The notes beneath the pieces are model-generated. The model was not told where the DNA came from, did not search any database, and saw only the letters and a list, made by a program, of their open reading frames with translations. From Steinernema hermaphroditum (taxonomy: Eukaryota > Nematoda > Chromadorea > Rhabditida > Steinernematidae), in assembly GCA_030435675.1 (NCBI GenBank), contig CM059623.1, positions 6,474,012 through 6,538,011 of the forward strand: 64,000 nucleotides of DNA. Reading direction: 5' to 3'. Shown in pieces: positions 22,895-35,096 of this stretch. Position 1 is the first letter of the stretch. Each line of letters begins with the position of its first letter. A program made the position numbers and the translations under genes.

Positions 22895-25800
22895 GGAATG
22901 AAGGAGACCACAGTTCCTGGTCTACTGAGGGTCAGCTTTAGTCGAATCAAAGGGCCCTCAGAAGTCCTGCCACTTGAGATCGAAAGCCCTACCTAAATGT
23001 CAGCCCCAATGGTCATGCAGCTCGTTAGTCAGGGACAAGTGCACTCCTACGCGACCCATTAACTCATGTCTTCTCGTCGGGAATTCGGTAAAAATGAAAA
23101 TAGCGAAGTGACCTCGATTTTGGCGACAAAAAACATTCTAATGTGTTTCGCATGTCGTAAATCTGAATTCAGATGGCGACGCGGGACGCACGCGCGGTCC
23201 ACGCTGATTAATTGGAGACTCTCGGCGCTCCTCGCAGCCGCTTCCCCTCCAGAAGCCTCCGCTTTTGGCCTTCCGAAGAAGGCTGGGCTGACCAGGGTCC
23301 TATTTCTCGTGCTTCAAAAGGGTCCCTTCCACTCTCTTTTTGAGAAGAATACAGTATGTTGCTTCGTGGAGCTATGCACATAAAGTGGATGTAAATCGTT
23401 TCCTCCTGCACCACGAAGGTCCCTCCACGCCGTCCACCAATCCTAACCACCTCTTTCACACCCAATTCCACAACCCGACACCTCTTCCAGATCGTTTACG
23501 GGGCATCGAGTCTTCTTGGCGCCTTTGATGTCCGCGGAATCAATTAAGTCTTCCGGCGGCCCGGTTGCCTTTCCGGGGTGCGCCGCCATAAATCTCGACA
23601 AGCACCTCCAAATCGGCTTCTGCTCTAAGGCGGCGACCGTTCGATTCCCAAAAAAACGCCTTACAACTTCTTCTTTCCGATTCCCATCGTCGCGTCGACG
23701 CCCGCGGCGGCTAATCGTTTGAAGCGATTGTTGTGCGCCGCTGCGGATTTATAGTCCCTCGCGGCGCGACTCTCTTCTGTGGCGACACCAACAATAACAC
23801 ACATCCATCCCCAGCCCCGACCACCCACACAGCTGCCCGGCGCCAGATGCCGGAAACGGAAGCCAAAAAGCGGCCTTCGCCCGCCTCCTTCTGTGGCCTC
23901 GACGCCGGCGCCGTCTCAGCCAAGAGATCGTCCTTCTGACTCTTTTCCTCGTGGAACTCGAGCTCCCTTTCGAGTTACCGCATCTCAAGATCCATTTCGG
24001 TACCGGACAGCTGTCCCCCCTTATTGAACCGCGTTCTCTCTGCAACACTACTCATTACAGTACTCGTTCCCGAGTTCCGTGTCTTCGATCTGTTCCAAAG
24101 AAAGGGATTCCCTCTCCTTCTTTTATCCACTGCAACGCACTTCTGACGCTTTTCGCGTCGACTGTCTTCGGATCTGAGTGACCTGGAAGCTACTCAGTAG
24201 CACATCCAGAGTGCCCGGAGTTTCTTAGGAACACTCGCTCGCGGAGGGTCGCTTTAGGGGCCGTTTTGCCTACCTAGTTGTTCTTGAAAGAAAGCTTCCA
24301 ATTGTGGATTTCGATACAGCAACACTGTCCCAGAGCGCCCTAGGAAGTGCAACGCCATAAGATGCAAGTCCATCCTAAAACAGAGAATCTGGCGTCTTGT
24401 CAAGAGTCTACGCAGAATATAGGCCGTGCGTAGAACTGCCTTCCTAATGAGGCCCTGTTCCTCACTGCCAGAGATCCAGCCCCCTCGCCCCCCCCCCTCT
24501 CTGCACCTTTCGGCGCTTCCGGGTTCCTCTTCGTCTCCAATCGATTCCCGAGTTGCAACTTCTGCGTCTCCGCCGCCCCTCTTTGCCTCCGAAAGTCCCA
24601 AAAAAGAGGTTTCGCCCGGCGATCGATTCGGTGCCCGAAATTAGCGAATCGGCGTCGCCTCCGAAAAACGTCCGTAATTACAGTGTTCACCCCCTCCTTC
24701 AGCGAATCCCACAATTAGAAGCCACCGAATCCGCCTCTGTTTACCTTCGCGCCGTTAGGGAAGTGCGCGCGTCTGGGGCTGCTCCCTGGGCCGATCGATC
24801 GATCCGCTCCCGACTACCGTACTCCGCGGGCTCCCGGGCAGGCCGGCGCCCTCAGGGCTCCACTTCAGAGGGCCAACAGGTGACCGCGAGGCCAATTAGC
24901 CCGGCGGCGCCTCCTCGAGAAGACGAGATTTACGATTTGCAAACAAACAGCGTTTGGCGAGTCTGTTTGTTTTGAGGCGTCTTGATGAATCACGGCCATT
25001 CTCGGTGTGGGAACTAATTGTGACGCTTTTATGTGACGGAGAAGAAGACGGCTACGCGAAGCCACGGAAGGGTCCAAATTTGAATTTACGTGTACGGTAG
25101 CACCGGCAGGTGAGAAACGATCGCTTCGGTCGTCTGCGCCGAACAAAGAGAATTGCCCTTTCCCCTCGTCGCACTTCGGATCGATCGCCTCCACCTACAG
25201 TAACTCAATCATAGAGCGCGTTATTTTGACAGAGGACGACCCTCCGGTGGTGAAGGGAGTTCAGAAGCGGAGGATTGTGGCAATCAGCAGAGAATCTCTT
25301 CGCTGGCTTCCCTTCCAGACACTCAGAACCCTCCTTCCTTAGCTGGTACTGGGCCACACCCCGAAAAATGCGTTAGCTGCTCGAGAGGGAAAACGACTCA
25401 AACTGGGTCGGTTTGTCTCGGAATCGCTTCGTCTATTCACGGCTATTCTATCCTTTCTCTATTTGCCTCTTTCTGAAGAGAGTAGAGACTCCTTCCTTCC
25501 CCAGAAGACTCGTCCAAGAAAGTTCCCTTCCTTTCAGCTTCTTCTCTCTTCCTAAACGAGCACCTCCTCCTCCGCTGCCACACGCCTAACCAACCCGAGG
25601 ACCTCCTCGTCCCTCCCGGGCTACCTCAAGCCGAATTCCTGGCGGCGCCCCTGATTCGCTTTTTTGCCTCCCCGAAGCTCCCTCGTTTCATCGCGGCGCC
25701 TCGCGCTCCAATTTGCGTCGAGTGGTCGCAAAAAATCGATGCGGCGCGGGTTACGGTAGGCGTCGCGCCGCCACGACGTCGCCCCAATGCATTCGGGACG

Positions 25801-28800
25801 AGCACGCCTGAAGGCGAGCCTCGCTCGCCTTTACGATCGGCTAATTAGCGTTTCGCGTGTGCGTGCGGCCGGGGTGCGCGAGGGTGTAAATCACAGAAAC
25901 GGTCCTCTCTAAATCACTTTCGTGTACCACAGATCGATGTGTGTGGTCCTCGAGGGGCTCCGGAAGTTTCTCTTCGGGCCTTCCACTCGAGATACTGTAT
26001 TTGGGGCACCGGAATCGCGGGGGAGCGAAGGATGGGGTGAAATGACCTCGTCGTGCAAGCGTGACGACCGCACAAGGCCTAGGGTACAGTAAGGCAAGGA
26101 GTGAGTCATCTGGAGTAAGGCAGAGATTCTGTGCAGTTCTCTCGTCGCCACAACCCTCAGAGAGCTCAGAGCTACTGGAAGGCGACAGAAATAAAACGCT
26201 TTTTGGAACTGTCCGTAATGACCGAAGACAATTAGCTCTCGGTCGGCCTACTAGTTCGGCGATTATGATGCGGTGAACACGTTTTATTGGGCAAATAAAA
26301 TCGAATTACTCGATGGAACGGGACCAGAAGTCGAACTGTAGGTTGGGAGGAGAGCGTAAAAAGCCGAACTGATCTGGAAGGCCAGAGGCCAAGAAAGTGA
26401 AGTCCTCAGGAAGCAGGTCCCATGAGGTGCACGGTTAGCAGGATGTAGAACTAGCCGGGGCGTCGGAGGCTGTGCAAGTTTTGAGTTTTTGGCAAAATTC
26501 GGCCATAAAGCACTATCCATGCCGGACGCGAGAAGCTCTTCTCCCCCGCAACACTGACACTGGCCAATCTTCGAATGTCGGTGACACCCGAAAATCTTCA
26601 AAAGCTGCTTTCTCTGAAGTCAAACGGCTTTCTGGAAGGCTTTGCCGAAGAAACTATCACTCCATTTCTGTTATTCCACGCCACAAATGACTCTAAGTCT
26701 TGAGTTTCGCACAGAGGGTTTTGCAGGATCTCACCATAATCATCTTGGCCGAGAGACTTAGAGCAAAGAATGGTATCAGCCAGATATGGCTCAGTTGCTT
26801 TCCGCACTGTACAGGCCTCTTAGAACCTCTTAGGCCTTCCGAGACTCAAATTTAGATTTTTCGAAAAATTGCAAAACGGGGCTTTCTCCCTAGGACATCT
26901 AGAGCCACTCCCAAGGCAGACGGTCCAACCCCGTTCAGTGCCTAACGCGCGTCGATACCGGGAATCTGGAAAAAGAACAAACTCAGGGACTTTTTGTGGC
27001 TCGCGGCACCGATAAATCATTTCGTCGCGCTACCGACCTCACACATGGGAACTCTCAGTTTTTCTGTCACAACGCTTTGATTTAGTGGAATCGCCTCCAG
27101 ATGTGGCCGAGCCTCGGGCGCCTCAATTAGCCGCACTTTTCGGTCCCGGCTACAGTACCCGCGCTTTCGGCATTTTCATTTCGGGGGCAGCTGCGCGTCC
27201 GATTTCGATCTCGGCTACGGTGGCGACGCGGGTCTCGAGGGGGCTAGGGCTGCGCGGAGCGTCGGGGTATGCAAATGGGCTTCGGGGCGCCTTCTGGAGG
27301 GAGCGTCGCGGAGGAGCCTCGGGCGATCGCCGCGCGGAGAATGGCGACCGAAGGGAACGAGCCGAGCCAACGAGCGAGGGCTTAATGCGAAACCTTGACG
27401 GAGCTCTCATTAATAGGGCAATCAAATTTTATGGTATAACATTCGAAATTTGCATAGCACCGGCTGATCGGTATCTTCCGCGGTGACTCAAGTGGGCAAA
27501 CAGGGTCGGGGGCCGCGGCGGGTGGTCCGCGACGAGTTTACAACCGTTTTTTGCCGAGACTGTAAAAGGCACACGCATAAAGGTCGCGGATTCTCGAGGC
27601 GCCGGCGTCTTCGGGAGGGAAGTTCGCGGAGACTGCGAGGCCGCCGGGAGGAGACAATTATTCCAACAATTAGAATCGCTTAATGGAGGTCGTAACTCGG
27701 TGCTTAGGGGCGCTCTAAGGCCTTCCGACGCTTCCCCACCGCCCATTAGGGTCTTCTGCTACGGTAATCCCGGAATCTCCCTTCGGGACCCTCTGCCTAT
27801 ATTACCCTAAGTGCCCACTCTTCCTAGCTACCGTACCACCCCGTCCCGGCGCCCTCCATTTTCGGCGCCCTTTTCGATTAAATTTGCATCGAGACGCGAC
27901 GGCGCCCCCGCTATACGATATCGGCCCTGATTCGGAGTCCGGGCGGCCCTCCGCCCCCACTCGGTGAGCGCCGCCGAGGGAACGCGCCAGATTTGGGGCG
28001 AACGACCTTCGGCGTTCGGGCCTTCTGCGGCGTCGTGTTGCGCACTTAATGGCCCCTTCCAATGGGTTTATCGCATTGTCCCTCTTGGCGCGTCCGCGCT
28101 CCATGCATTCGGTAATGGGCCAAACGGCAACAGATCGCGCAGCCAAAGAACGCCACCGCCGACGGAAAACACGGGAGGGTACGGTAAGGAGGGGGCAGCA
28201 GGTTTGAGAGGGGACGAGTTCTTCTTGGAGGCAGGAGGCCACACAGAGTCTCTGCCTAGGGTGCGGTCCCTTGTGCCATCTAGGAACAGAGGGTTCCAGA
28301 GGCGGGAGAGACACCTCTGGACTCCTGTAGGCCTGATCCGGAGCGCCTCCCGATCCCTTTGTGGTCCCTCGTTACGGTGCTTGTTTCTCAGATTCGTTGT
28401 TAATTGTATTGTGACGCGTCTTTTTTTTGTGGCGGCGCCGATTGTGGGAAGGGGTGGCGCCGGAGGCGGCGCCCGCCTAAGGCAGAGGCTTCCCTCCCTC
28501 GCGGGCGCCCTCAGAGGGGCGCCGGCGGTAATTTAGACGAACGCGTCCGCCGATGTCGCCGTGTTAATTGTGCAATTTGGAGGAGATTACGCGCCGAGAG
28601 AACTGCTATTACTGTTTTACGCGCAATTGGATTCGCGTGAGACTCCGAGTTGTTGCGAAGGGCCGAGATTTATGGAACGAGTTCGCCGCCTCTGGCGACG
28701 CTGATTTAGAGCCAATTACGCGAATTAACGCGACGCGAAGGTCTCCTCGCACCTGCGCCTCAGGGCCATCCAGAGGATTCCCCTAACCGGGGACTTCCGG

Positions 28801-29142
28801 AAGTGTCCGCGAATCGCGCCAAAAGCGATAAAATATCGAATTAAACCCCGAACTACGGTAGTTTTATGCAACTGTTTATCGCGCAGTCCCCCGAGAGTTA
28901 CATATTGAGGATAATTGGCTTTTTGGCGCCATCAAAAAGCTCGTTCGTCAGGTGGAAAGCGTCGCGATAACGATTCCCATTTACGACTTTCGCGTCGATT
29001 CCGAAGTTGCGAAGCCCTTCTTGGCGAAGTCCGAGCGGAATCCGCCGATTCCCCTCTGATTCGGCCCCTCGTTGCAGGACTCCGCCCCTTCTGTGATTAC
29101 GGTAGTCAGAATCGGTGGCACTGCAGAGAGAGACTCGACGCG
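22895..29142. other. Spacer upstream of egl-5/ant-1
   Basis: No recognisable gene in 6.2 kb immediately 5' of the egl-5/ant-1 start. It is GC-rich with frequent TACNGTA motifs (near 24816, 25092, 25195, 25750, 26082, 27151, 27760, 27828, 28178, 28854 and 29098) and AT-rich words such as CCATAAAT and TTTATGG. Promoter function for the Hox gene is inferred from position. Confidence 0.45.
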
Positions 29143-30279
29143 ATGAATGTTTCGTCGGTGACTTCGTCGGCGTCAGCGACGACCTCCTTCGACTTCTCGA
29201 CGCCGTCGGGGAGCCGCTTCCACGACGCGGCGCTCGCCGGGGCGACACCCCTTCCCGACGCCGACCACCTGCAGCGCCTGGCGCAGATGACCCAGGGCGT
29301 CGGCCACGTCAAGGCCTCCAACGGCGACTCAGGTGAGTCCCGGATTCCGGACGCGCCTCCGCGGCCCATTAGTTTTAGTGCGTCGAGCGGCGGGACCCTC
29401 GGAGCCGGCCTAATCCCTTTTTGTCACTTCCGGAGTGGCGCCTTCTGACCGCGATCTCGTTGCAGATGGCACGGCGTCGCAGCCGGACCCCTCGCTCTAC
29501 CAGTCGGCGGCCGCCGCCGCCTACGTGCAGCAGTACGGCAACTGGCCCAACTACTACCAGCAGTTCGGACAGCCGATGAACCCGGCGGCGTTCCCGGCGT
29601 GGCCCGCGCAGTGTTACGCGCCGCCGCACTGGCCCAACTACGGTAAGTGCAGACAACACGCACATCAGCTGGCCCTCCGCGAGCGGTGATTCCGCTGATT
29701 TATGCCCCGCTTTATGGCTGCGCTTCCGGGCCGCGCGCATGGCGTCGCGGCAGGACCTCAAGCACTCTCAGCTCGGCCGTTTCAGCTCAGTCGAAGAAGG
29801 GTCGGCAGACGTACCAGCGCTACCAGACGAGCGTGCTCGAGTCCAAGTTCCAGCAGTCCTCCTACGTGTCCAAGAAGCAGCGCGAGGAGCTGCGGCTGCA
29901 GACGAACCTCACCGACCGACAGATCAAGATCTGGTTCCAGAACCGGCGAATGAAGGCGAAGAAGGAGAAGCACCGCATGGAGGACCAGGGCGAGCACTCG
30001 GCCCTCCTCCCCGCCAATCCCCCGAAGAGCCTTGCCGACAACGTCGAGCTCACCTCGGCCAGCGAGGCCCACGACAAGATGAAGAACGGCTCCGCCGCGA
30101 GCGGCCCGCAGCCCCCTACCGTGCCCCCGGCGCTCGGGCACCAGCAGACCCCGTGGTTCGCGACGGGCCCCGCCACACCGACGGAGTCTCCGTGGAGCCA
30201 CATGCTCCCGCCACCCCACGCGAACCCGCACGCCTACAACCCGATATCCGGTTACTCGTTATGTCCCCCCAATATTTAA
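29143..30279 (+). CDS. egl-5: EGL-5-like posterior Hox protein (isoform with first homeobox exon)
   Basis: Posterior (Abd-B-group) homeodomain transcription factor. Exons 29143-29332, 29466-29642 and 29786-30279 give 286 residues. Exon 2 encodes an aromatic, proline-rich stretch ([16 protein letters not shown]). The homeodomain lies at about residues 125-184: [19 protein letters not shown], then [13 protein letters not shown] and [16 protein letters not shown], with Gln50 and Asn51 present. The tail has LLPANPPK, which I recall from C. elegans EGL-5. There is no intron inside the homeobox, unlike the mab-5-like gene. A polyadenylation signal AATAAA follows at 30344. Exons 1 and 2 both end in phase 1, as is also needed by the second homeobox exon downstream. 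Confidence 0.92.
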
Positions 30280-30671
30280 GGCCCTTGTGTGTCGTGTGTT
30301 GTGACTGTGTAAATGTTCTCCGGAGTCGGCCCCAGACTCCCTCAATAAACAGATCGTATACTCCCGGTCTCCTCTGCACCGTATCCCACACAACTACCGT
30401 ATCCTACCGTATGCGTCTTTCAGATTTCTCCGCCGCGGCGACCGGCGGGCGCAAGCGCGGGCGCCAGACCTACTCGCGTCACCAAACGCTGGAGCTGGAG
30501 AAGGAGTTCCACTTCAACAAGTACCTGACGCGTCGGCGCCGCATCGAACTCAACCGGAGCCTCGGCCTCTCCGAGCGGCAGATCAAGATCTGGTTCCAGA
30601 ACCGGCGCATGAAAAAGAAGAAGGAGGACAAGGCCCGTGAAGAGCCCAGTAGTTCCACCTCCGTCCTCTGA
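29143..30671 (+). CDS. ant-1: ANT-1/Antp-type Hox protein (alternative isoform using second homeobox exon)
   Basis: Exons 29143-29332 and 29466-29642 joined to 30424-30671 read in frame for 204 residues. The last exon has its own acceptor (gcgtctttcag) and encodes a central-class homeodomain at about residues 132-191: [21 protein letters not shown], then [19 protein letters not shown] and [15 protein letters not shown]. The exon enters in phase 1, the same as the EGL-5 homeobox exon, so it can replace it. No convincing separate promoter or first exon lies in the 145 bp between the two; an in-frame ATG at 30411 overlaps the acceptor and could be an alternative start. From memory, a linked egl-5/ant-1 arrangement with shared exons was described in Brugia malayi. 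Splicing here is predicted, not observed. Confidence 0.78.
30344..30349 (+). terminator. AATAAA polyadenylation signal between the two homeobox exons
   Basis: AATAAA lies 65 bp after the egl-5 stop and 75 bp before the ant-1 exon. Use of this site would end the egl-5 form; reading past it would be needed for the ant-1 form. Confidence 0.75.
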
Positions 30672-30726
30672 ATCACTCTCCGAATCGGTCCCTAGTCCGC
30701 CTAGTCAGTCGCTCATTTTCATGTTC

Positions 30727-31351
30727 TTAAAGGGACCCGGTCATGGCTAAAAAAGTGTTTGAAAACTTCTGAAAATTTTTGTTCCTCTGTTTTCGGGGTC
30801 GCTGAGCACGGTGGTGAAGTGGGTTTCCCAAAAAAACTAGTGATTTTCAAGAAACAGACCTTAGGATTCAGAATGTGTTTTACCATCGGTCCCGACACGA
30901 TCTATCCGGTACGGCACGCGTTGTGCAATATTTTCATTCTTTCTGGCCGAAATAGGTGACGGCCAGGTCCGCGCTTGGGAACATTTTGCTCAGTAGCTTG
31001 CGCTACTGGCGCGTCGAATGAACCCAGGCTCGCCTAGATTGGATAAGTGCACAGAAAACGCGGGAACTACGGTTGTGTCCGTCATGGTAGTCGTCTCGGG
31101 AGCGGCAAACCGAGAATTAGACAGTAAAACTGTGTGGATCCTAAGGTCTGTTTCTTGAAAACTACTGGGTTTTTTTGGGAAACTGATTTCGGCATGATGT
31201 TGGGCAGCCTCTAAAAGAAGGGACCAAAAGGTTTTCGGGACGAACTCTGCCTTGCGCTTCAAGGCAAAGTTTGCACCACATTTTTTTGTCTATTTTTGCT
31301 ATTTCTCGGAAACTATCGTGTTTTCCGAGATCCATGACCGGGTCCCTTTAA
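30727..31351. mobile_element. TTAA-flanked MITE-like element, copy 2
   Basis: Starts 56 bp after the ant-1 stop. It has TTAA at both ends, the same left terminus as copy 1 over more than 150 bp, and a right end that has lost most of its inner arm but keeps gaccgggtcccttTAA. Much of the interior is also shared with copy 1 (tgttttaccrtcggtcccg and neighbours). Confidence 0.87.
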
Positions 31352-32543
31352 TGAATGAATCTGAACAAGCCTCGGGAGGTACACACGGTGCAGACGTAGA
31401 GTGACAATCTCGTATCCCAAATGAGCCCGAGGGCTGGAAGATGGCATCATGCAGATAGAACGTGTGCAGACGATCAACTCAGATTCGAATTCCTTCGTCA
31501 TATCAAATGAAATCAGCTTTTTGGGAGATGGCCGAAGATAGAGCGGCGTGAGAAAAGCAAGTAGCAGATTCCGAGCAAGCTTTCTCAGGCTGATTTCTCA
31601 GAATTATTCCTCTTGGGTCAACCTGTCCACGCCAGTTCCATGCCTCTCAGAAGTGGAGTCACCCCTTCGCTGGTCGTTTTCATAACATCCAATCAGCCCT
31701 AAATCATCCATTCAATTGAAATGCGCATGGCGGACCCCTGCGTCGCCTGTTTTACGACTGCGAAGTCAGCGGGAGCGTCTCTTCTCCGTGACTACGGTAG
31801 TTCCCCACCGAAGAAGGTGACGCTCGAGTGAATGGAAACCAGTTGTCGCTCGTTTGTTCGCTCGTCGACGCCTTTCATATGCAAATCGGACGCGAAACGA
31901 CTTGGTGGAGCGCGAAGAGCGCAAAAAGGGGCGAAGGGGCTCCCGGAAGAAGCCGCTCAGGGGGACTACGGTGGCCACTTCAAAGCGGCACTTCCGCCGG
32001 TCGTTAAACGAGGAGTTACACCGAGTTAACGACGCCATCGACGGCCCTTCGACAGCTTGCCGACGGCACAGGTGTTGCGATTGCGACGGATAAAGACGTG
32101 GACGGAATTATGATCTGGCGACAACAACAGCGATGAGGTGGTGACCTCTGAGATGACCCGAGCGCCGGGGCCATAAACCGCCACCTAAGAGATGCTCTTC
32201 AAAAAATACCGAAATTTATGTTGTGACATGTGCGCGGCGGTAATTACGGAACCGCGGGACGGTGCCAGAAGCGCGGAATAGCGCCAGAAGAATCGGCTCG
32301 TCATCAGATGGGGACGGCCGACCACAGACTCCAACATACGCCCCAGTCATGCACAGTCCAGACATGTCTACGAGTGTGGTGTCTAGACAAAACGCCGAAA
32401 ACGCGAAGGGCCATAGGTCCCACAACGGCGCCCTTAAGGTTTCTACCGTATCCCGGAACAGCACATGGGGTGCGCGAGAGGCGACCGGTGGGAGGTTTCG
32501 CCCGGCGCTCTAGGCTAGTTTGGGCCCTGGGTTCTTCTGAACG
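31352..32543. other. Spacer between Hox locus and UGT gene
   Basis: No gene recognised. TACNGTA motifs occur near 31792 and 32440, and AT-rich homeodomain-core words occur throughout. Confidence 0.4.
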
Positions 32544-34396
32544 ATGGTCTCGCGATTTCCCGCTCTGTGTGCGTTCATCTTCGTGCTCGCCGCCGTTCCG
32601 CCCGCAGAATCCTCCAAGTTTCTCGTTTATTCGCCGACGATCGCCCAGAGTCACGTCTTCTTCCTCCAAAAGATCGCCGATGTGCTCGTAGAAGGAGGCC
32701 ATGAAGTGGTGAGTTTGCGACCTGTTTTGTCCGATATTCATCCGTTGAGCTTCTTCCAGGTGATACTCCGGCCAATATACGATCCCGACGTCTTCACGAA
32801 TGGCACGTCCGCGGTGCCACGCGTCATTGAGTACTGGGGTGACGGGATCGACCGCAGCGTGTGGCGCAAGCTCCAGATCAAGGGGACCGATGGACGCCAG
32901 TTCGATGCGAACGCCGATCCGTTTCCGCTAAGCGATATCGACCTCATGTACAGTATTTACCGGGAAACGTGCTCTCAGCTGGTCCACGACGAAGATCTGA
33001 TTCGAGAGTTACGGAACGAGTCCTTCGACGTAATCATCAGCGAGAAGTACGATGGCTGTGACGTTGGAATCGCCCATGTGCTCGGAATCCGAACCGGCAT
33101 CGTCGCCACTGCGTTGCCGTTCCATCTCAGCGTCCAAACCCTTGCTGGACTGTCACCTTCTCCCCATATTGAGCCTCGTTAGTGTTTATTCTGATCAACC
33201 ACATCGACCTTCTTTCAGTGTTGACCACGCTTCGCTCGGATCGGATGACCTATTGGGAGCGCTTTTTGAATTTCGTTGAGGGAAGAGTGTTCATCCACTA
33301 CTTTTCAAACTATCTAGATAGGCAGTACAAGATATTTTATGGTGAGTACCCTATACCTTCTGTCTCTGGTTCTCATGCTCGTGCTGTTTCAGAAGCTTTC
33401 GGTGACGCCTTTCCTGTGATTCCGGGGCTAGAGAAGGAGTTTACGTCAGTGGCGTTCGTCAATAGCCTAGAGATGCTGGAATTTGCCCGTCCTATCTCGC
33501 ACAAAATCATTTACATTGGAGGACTCGGAATAGCGGAACCAAAACCACTAGATGCAGTAAGTGGACTCGCATTATTCCTGCATACATTGTTCACTCCTTT
33601 TAGTATTATAAGCAAATATTCAACAATGCCCAACGTGGGGTGGTTTTGGTGTCTTTCGGATCGTTGATCAACTCGTCCCACATGCCTGAAGAAATGAAAT
33701 TAGCAATGCTCGAAGCGTTTTCTCTGTTCCCGCAGTACTCATTCATGTGGAAGTACGACAAGCCCGACGACCCCATATTTGCTAATTTCTCGAATGTATA
33801 TCCTCTAAGTTGGATTCCACAGGTGGACTTTCTCGGTAAGACGGCCTTCAGAAACTGACTTTAACGATCTTCTTTCTTCAGCACATGCTCGGACGAAAGC
33901 CTTCTTGACCCATTGCGGACTGAATAGCGTTACTGAATCTGTTTTCCACGGGGTCCCGCTTGTGGCTCTGCTGCTGTTCGGTGACCAGCCACACAACGCA
34001 GCGCTCATCCGCTCCCGGGAACTCGGAGTAATCCTGAGCAAAGCTGATGTTACGGTAGAGTCGGTCTCGAATGCTCTGCGCGCCGTTTTGGAAGAAAACC
34101 ATCCTATCAGGGGTAATGTACGACGGATGCAGAAGTTGCTCTCGAAAAGACCGTTCAAGTCAGAAGATCTCGTGCTGCGGTGGTCGGAATATGCTGCTAC
34201 GTTTGGGTCGTTGCCCGAGATGAACGTCTATGCGGGTGAGATGGCTTGGTTCCAATCGACGATGCTGGACATCGTCGCCCCACTTATCGCCGTCACTGGA
34301 TTGCTTGTATATTGTGTGTTTTATCTTTTGATGCAATCGTTTTGCGTTTTAAAGCGGGTGGTTTCGAGAATGACCGCCAAGCACAAAATCGAATAG
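32544..34396 (+). CDS. UDP-glycosyltransferase (UGT, GT1 family)
   Basis: Membrane enzyme that transfers sugar from a UDP-sugar to small lipophilic substrates, as in xenobiotic detoxification. Six exons (32544-32708, 32760-33178, 33220-33341, 33393-33556, 33604-33835, 33882-34396) give 538 residues, a usual UGT length. An N-terminal signal peptide (FPALCAFIFVLAAVPPAESS) is followed by an N-terminal domain. The UGT signature region contains FLTHCGLNSVTESVFHGVP and PLVALLLFGDQPHNA, and a C-terminal membrane anchor lies near residues 490-525 with a basic tail. All introns are 40-51 bp. I cannot assign it to a particular nematode ugt gene. There is no sign of a break. Confidence 0.93.
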
Positions 34397-34859
34397 CCGA
34401 TCTTTTTTATGTATTCTATGTTCAACTAATATATTTATTAAAGAGCTTAAAGAGTCCAAGTACACTTATAGGTCAGGAAGGCGGTATGGCTTATTCAAAA
34501 TACCAGTGCAAAATTATAGGCTCACACTGTTGTGTTTCGGGTTCTGTCACTTCTCGCAGCTGTCAGGGGCAACCAGTATGCGGACGTGGTAGACCGTTCA
34601 CTCAAACGCACGGAACGCTACTTTGCCCGGTGTTGTGGGCAATCGTGTCGCTACCGTAATTTATACTGAAAATCAGGGTGTTCGCGGCGGGACCCGTGAA
34701 TCTACCACAATATGCAATTCCAGGAGAAGATGAGCAGCAATATCAGTCAATCAATAGCATTTAACACCAAGATCTAGATTTAATCAACAACAACATCAAA
34801 TTTATGGAGAAATGAGTTGAAAATGGGCGTCGCTCAGATAGAACGCAGCCGCAGGCCTA

Positions 34860-35096
34860 TTCTCCATTTCAAAATTATCTTCCGAAATCGTTAGGAGCGA
34901 CCGTAAAATTTCTGAGTACGTCGTTGCGGGACTCAAGATTTCAAAATTATTTCGCTGGAAAACACCAAAAGAGGACAAAGAAAGACAGCGCAACAAATTT
35001 GAAATCTTGAAATCCCCTTGAGTCCCGCAACAACGTGTTCAGAAATTTTACGGTCGTTCCTATCGATTTCGGAAGATAATTGTGAAATGGAGAATA
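34860..35096. repeat. Inverted repeat with arms of about 85 bp
   Basis: Left arm 34860-34943 and right arm 35005-35096 are complementary (tctccatttcaaaattatct and aagattttgagtcccgcaac-type words) around a loop of about 60 bp. The right arm overlaps the 3' end of the OTU frame. Confidence 0.8.

Noticed and set aside
29647..30279. Start of egl-5 within the homeobox-exon frame
   Set aside because: Exons 1 and 2 join in phase with typical donors and acceptors and supply a proper N-terminus.
30411..30423. Separate ATG start for the ant-1 homeobox exon
   Set aside because: The ATG sits inside the pyrimidine-CAG acceptor, so it would be removed by either cis- or trans-splicing at that site; kept only as a minor alternative.
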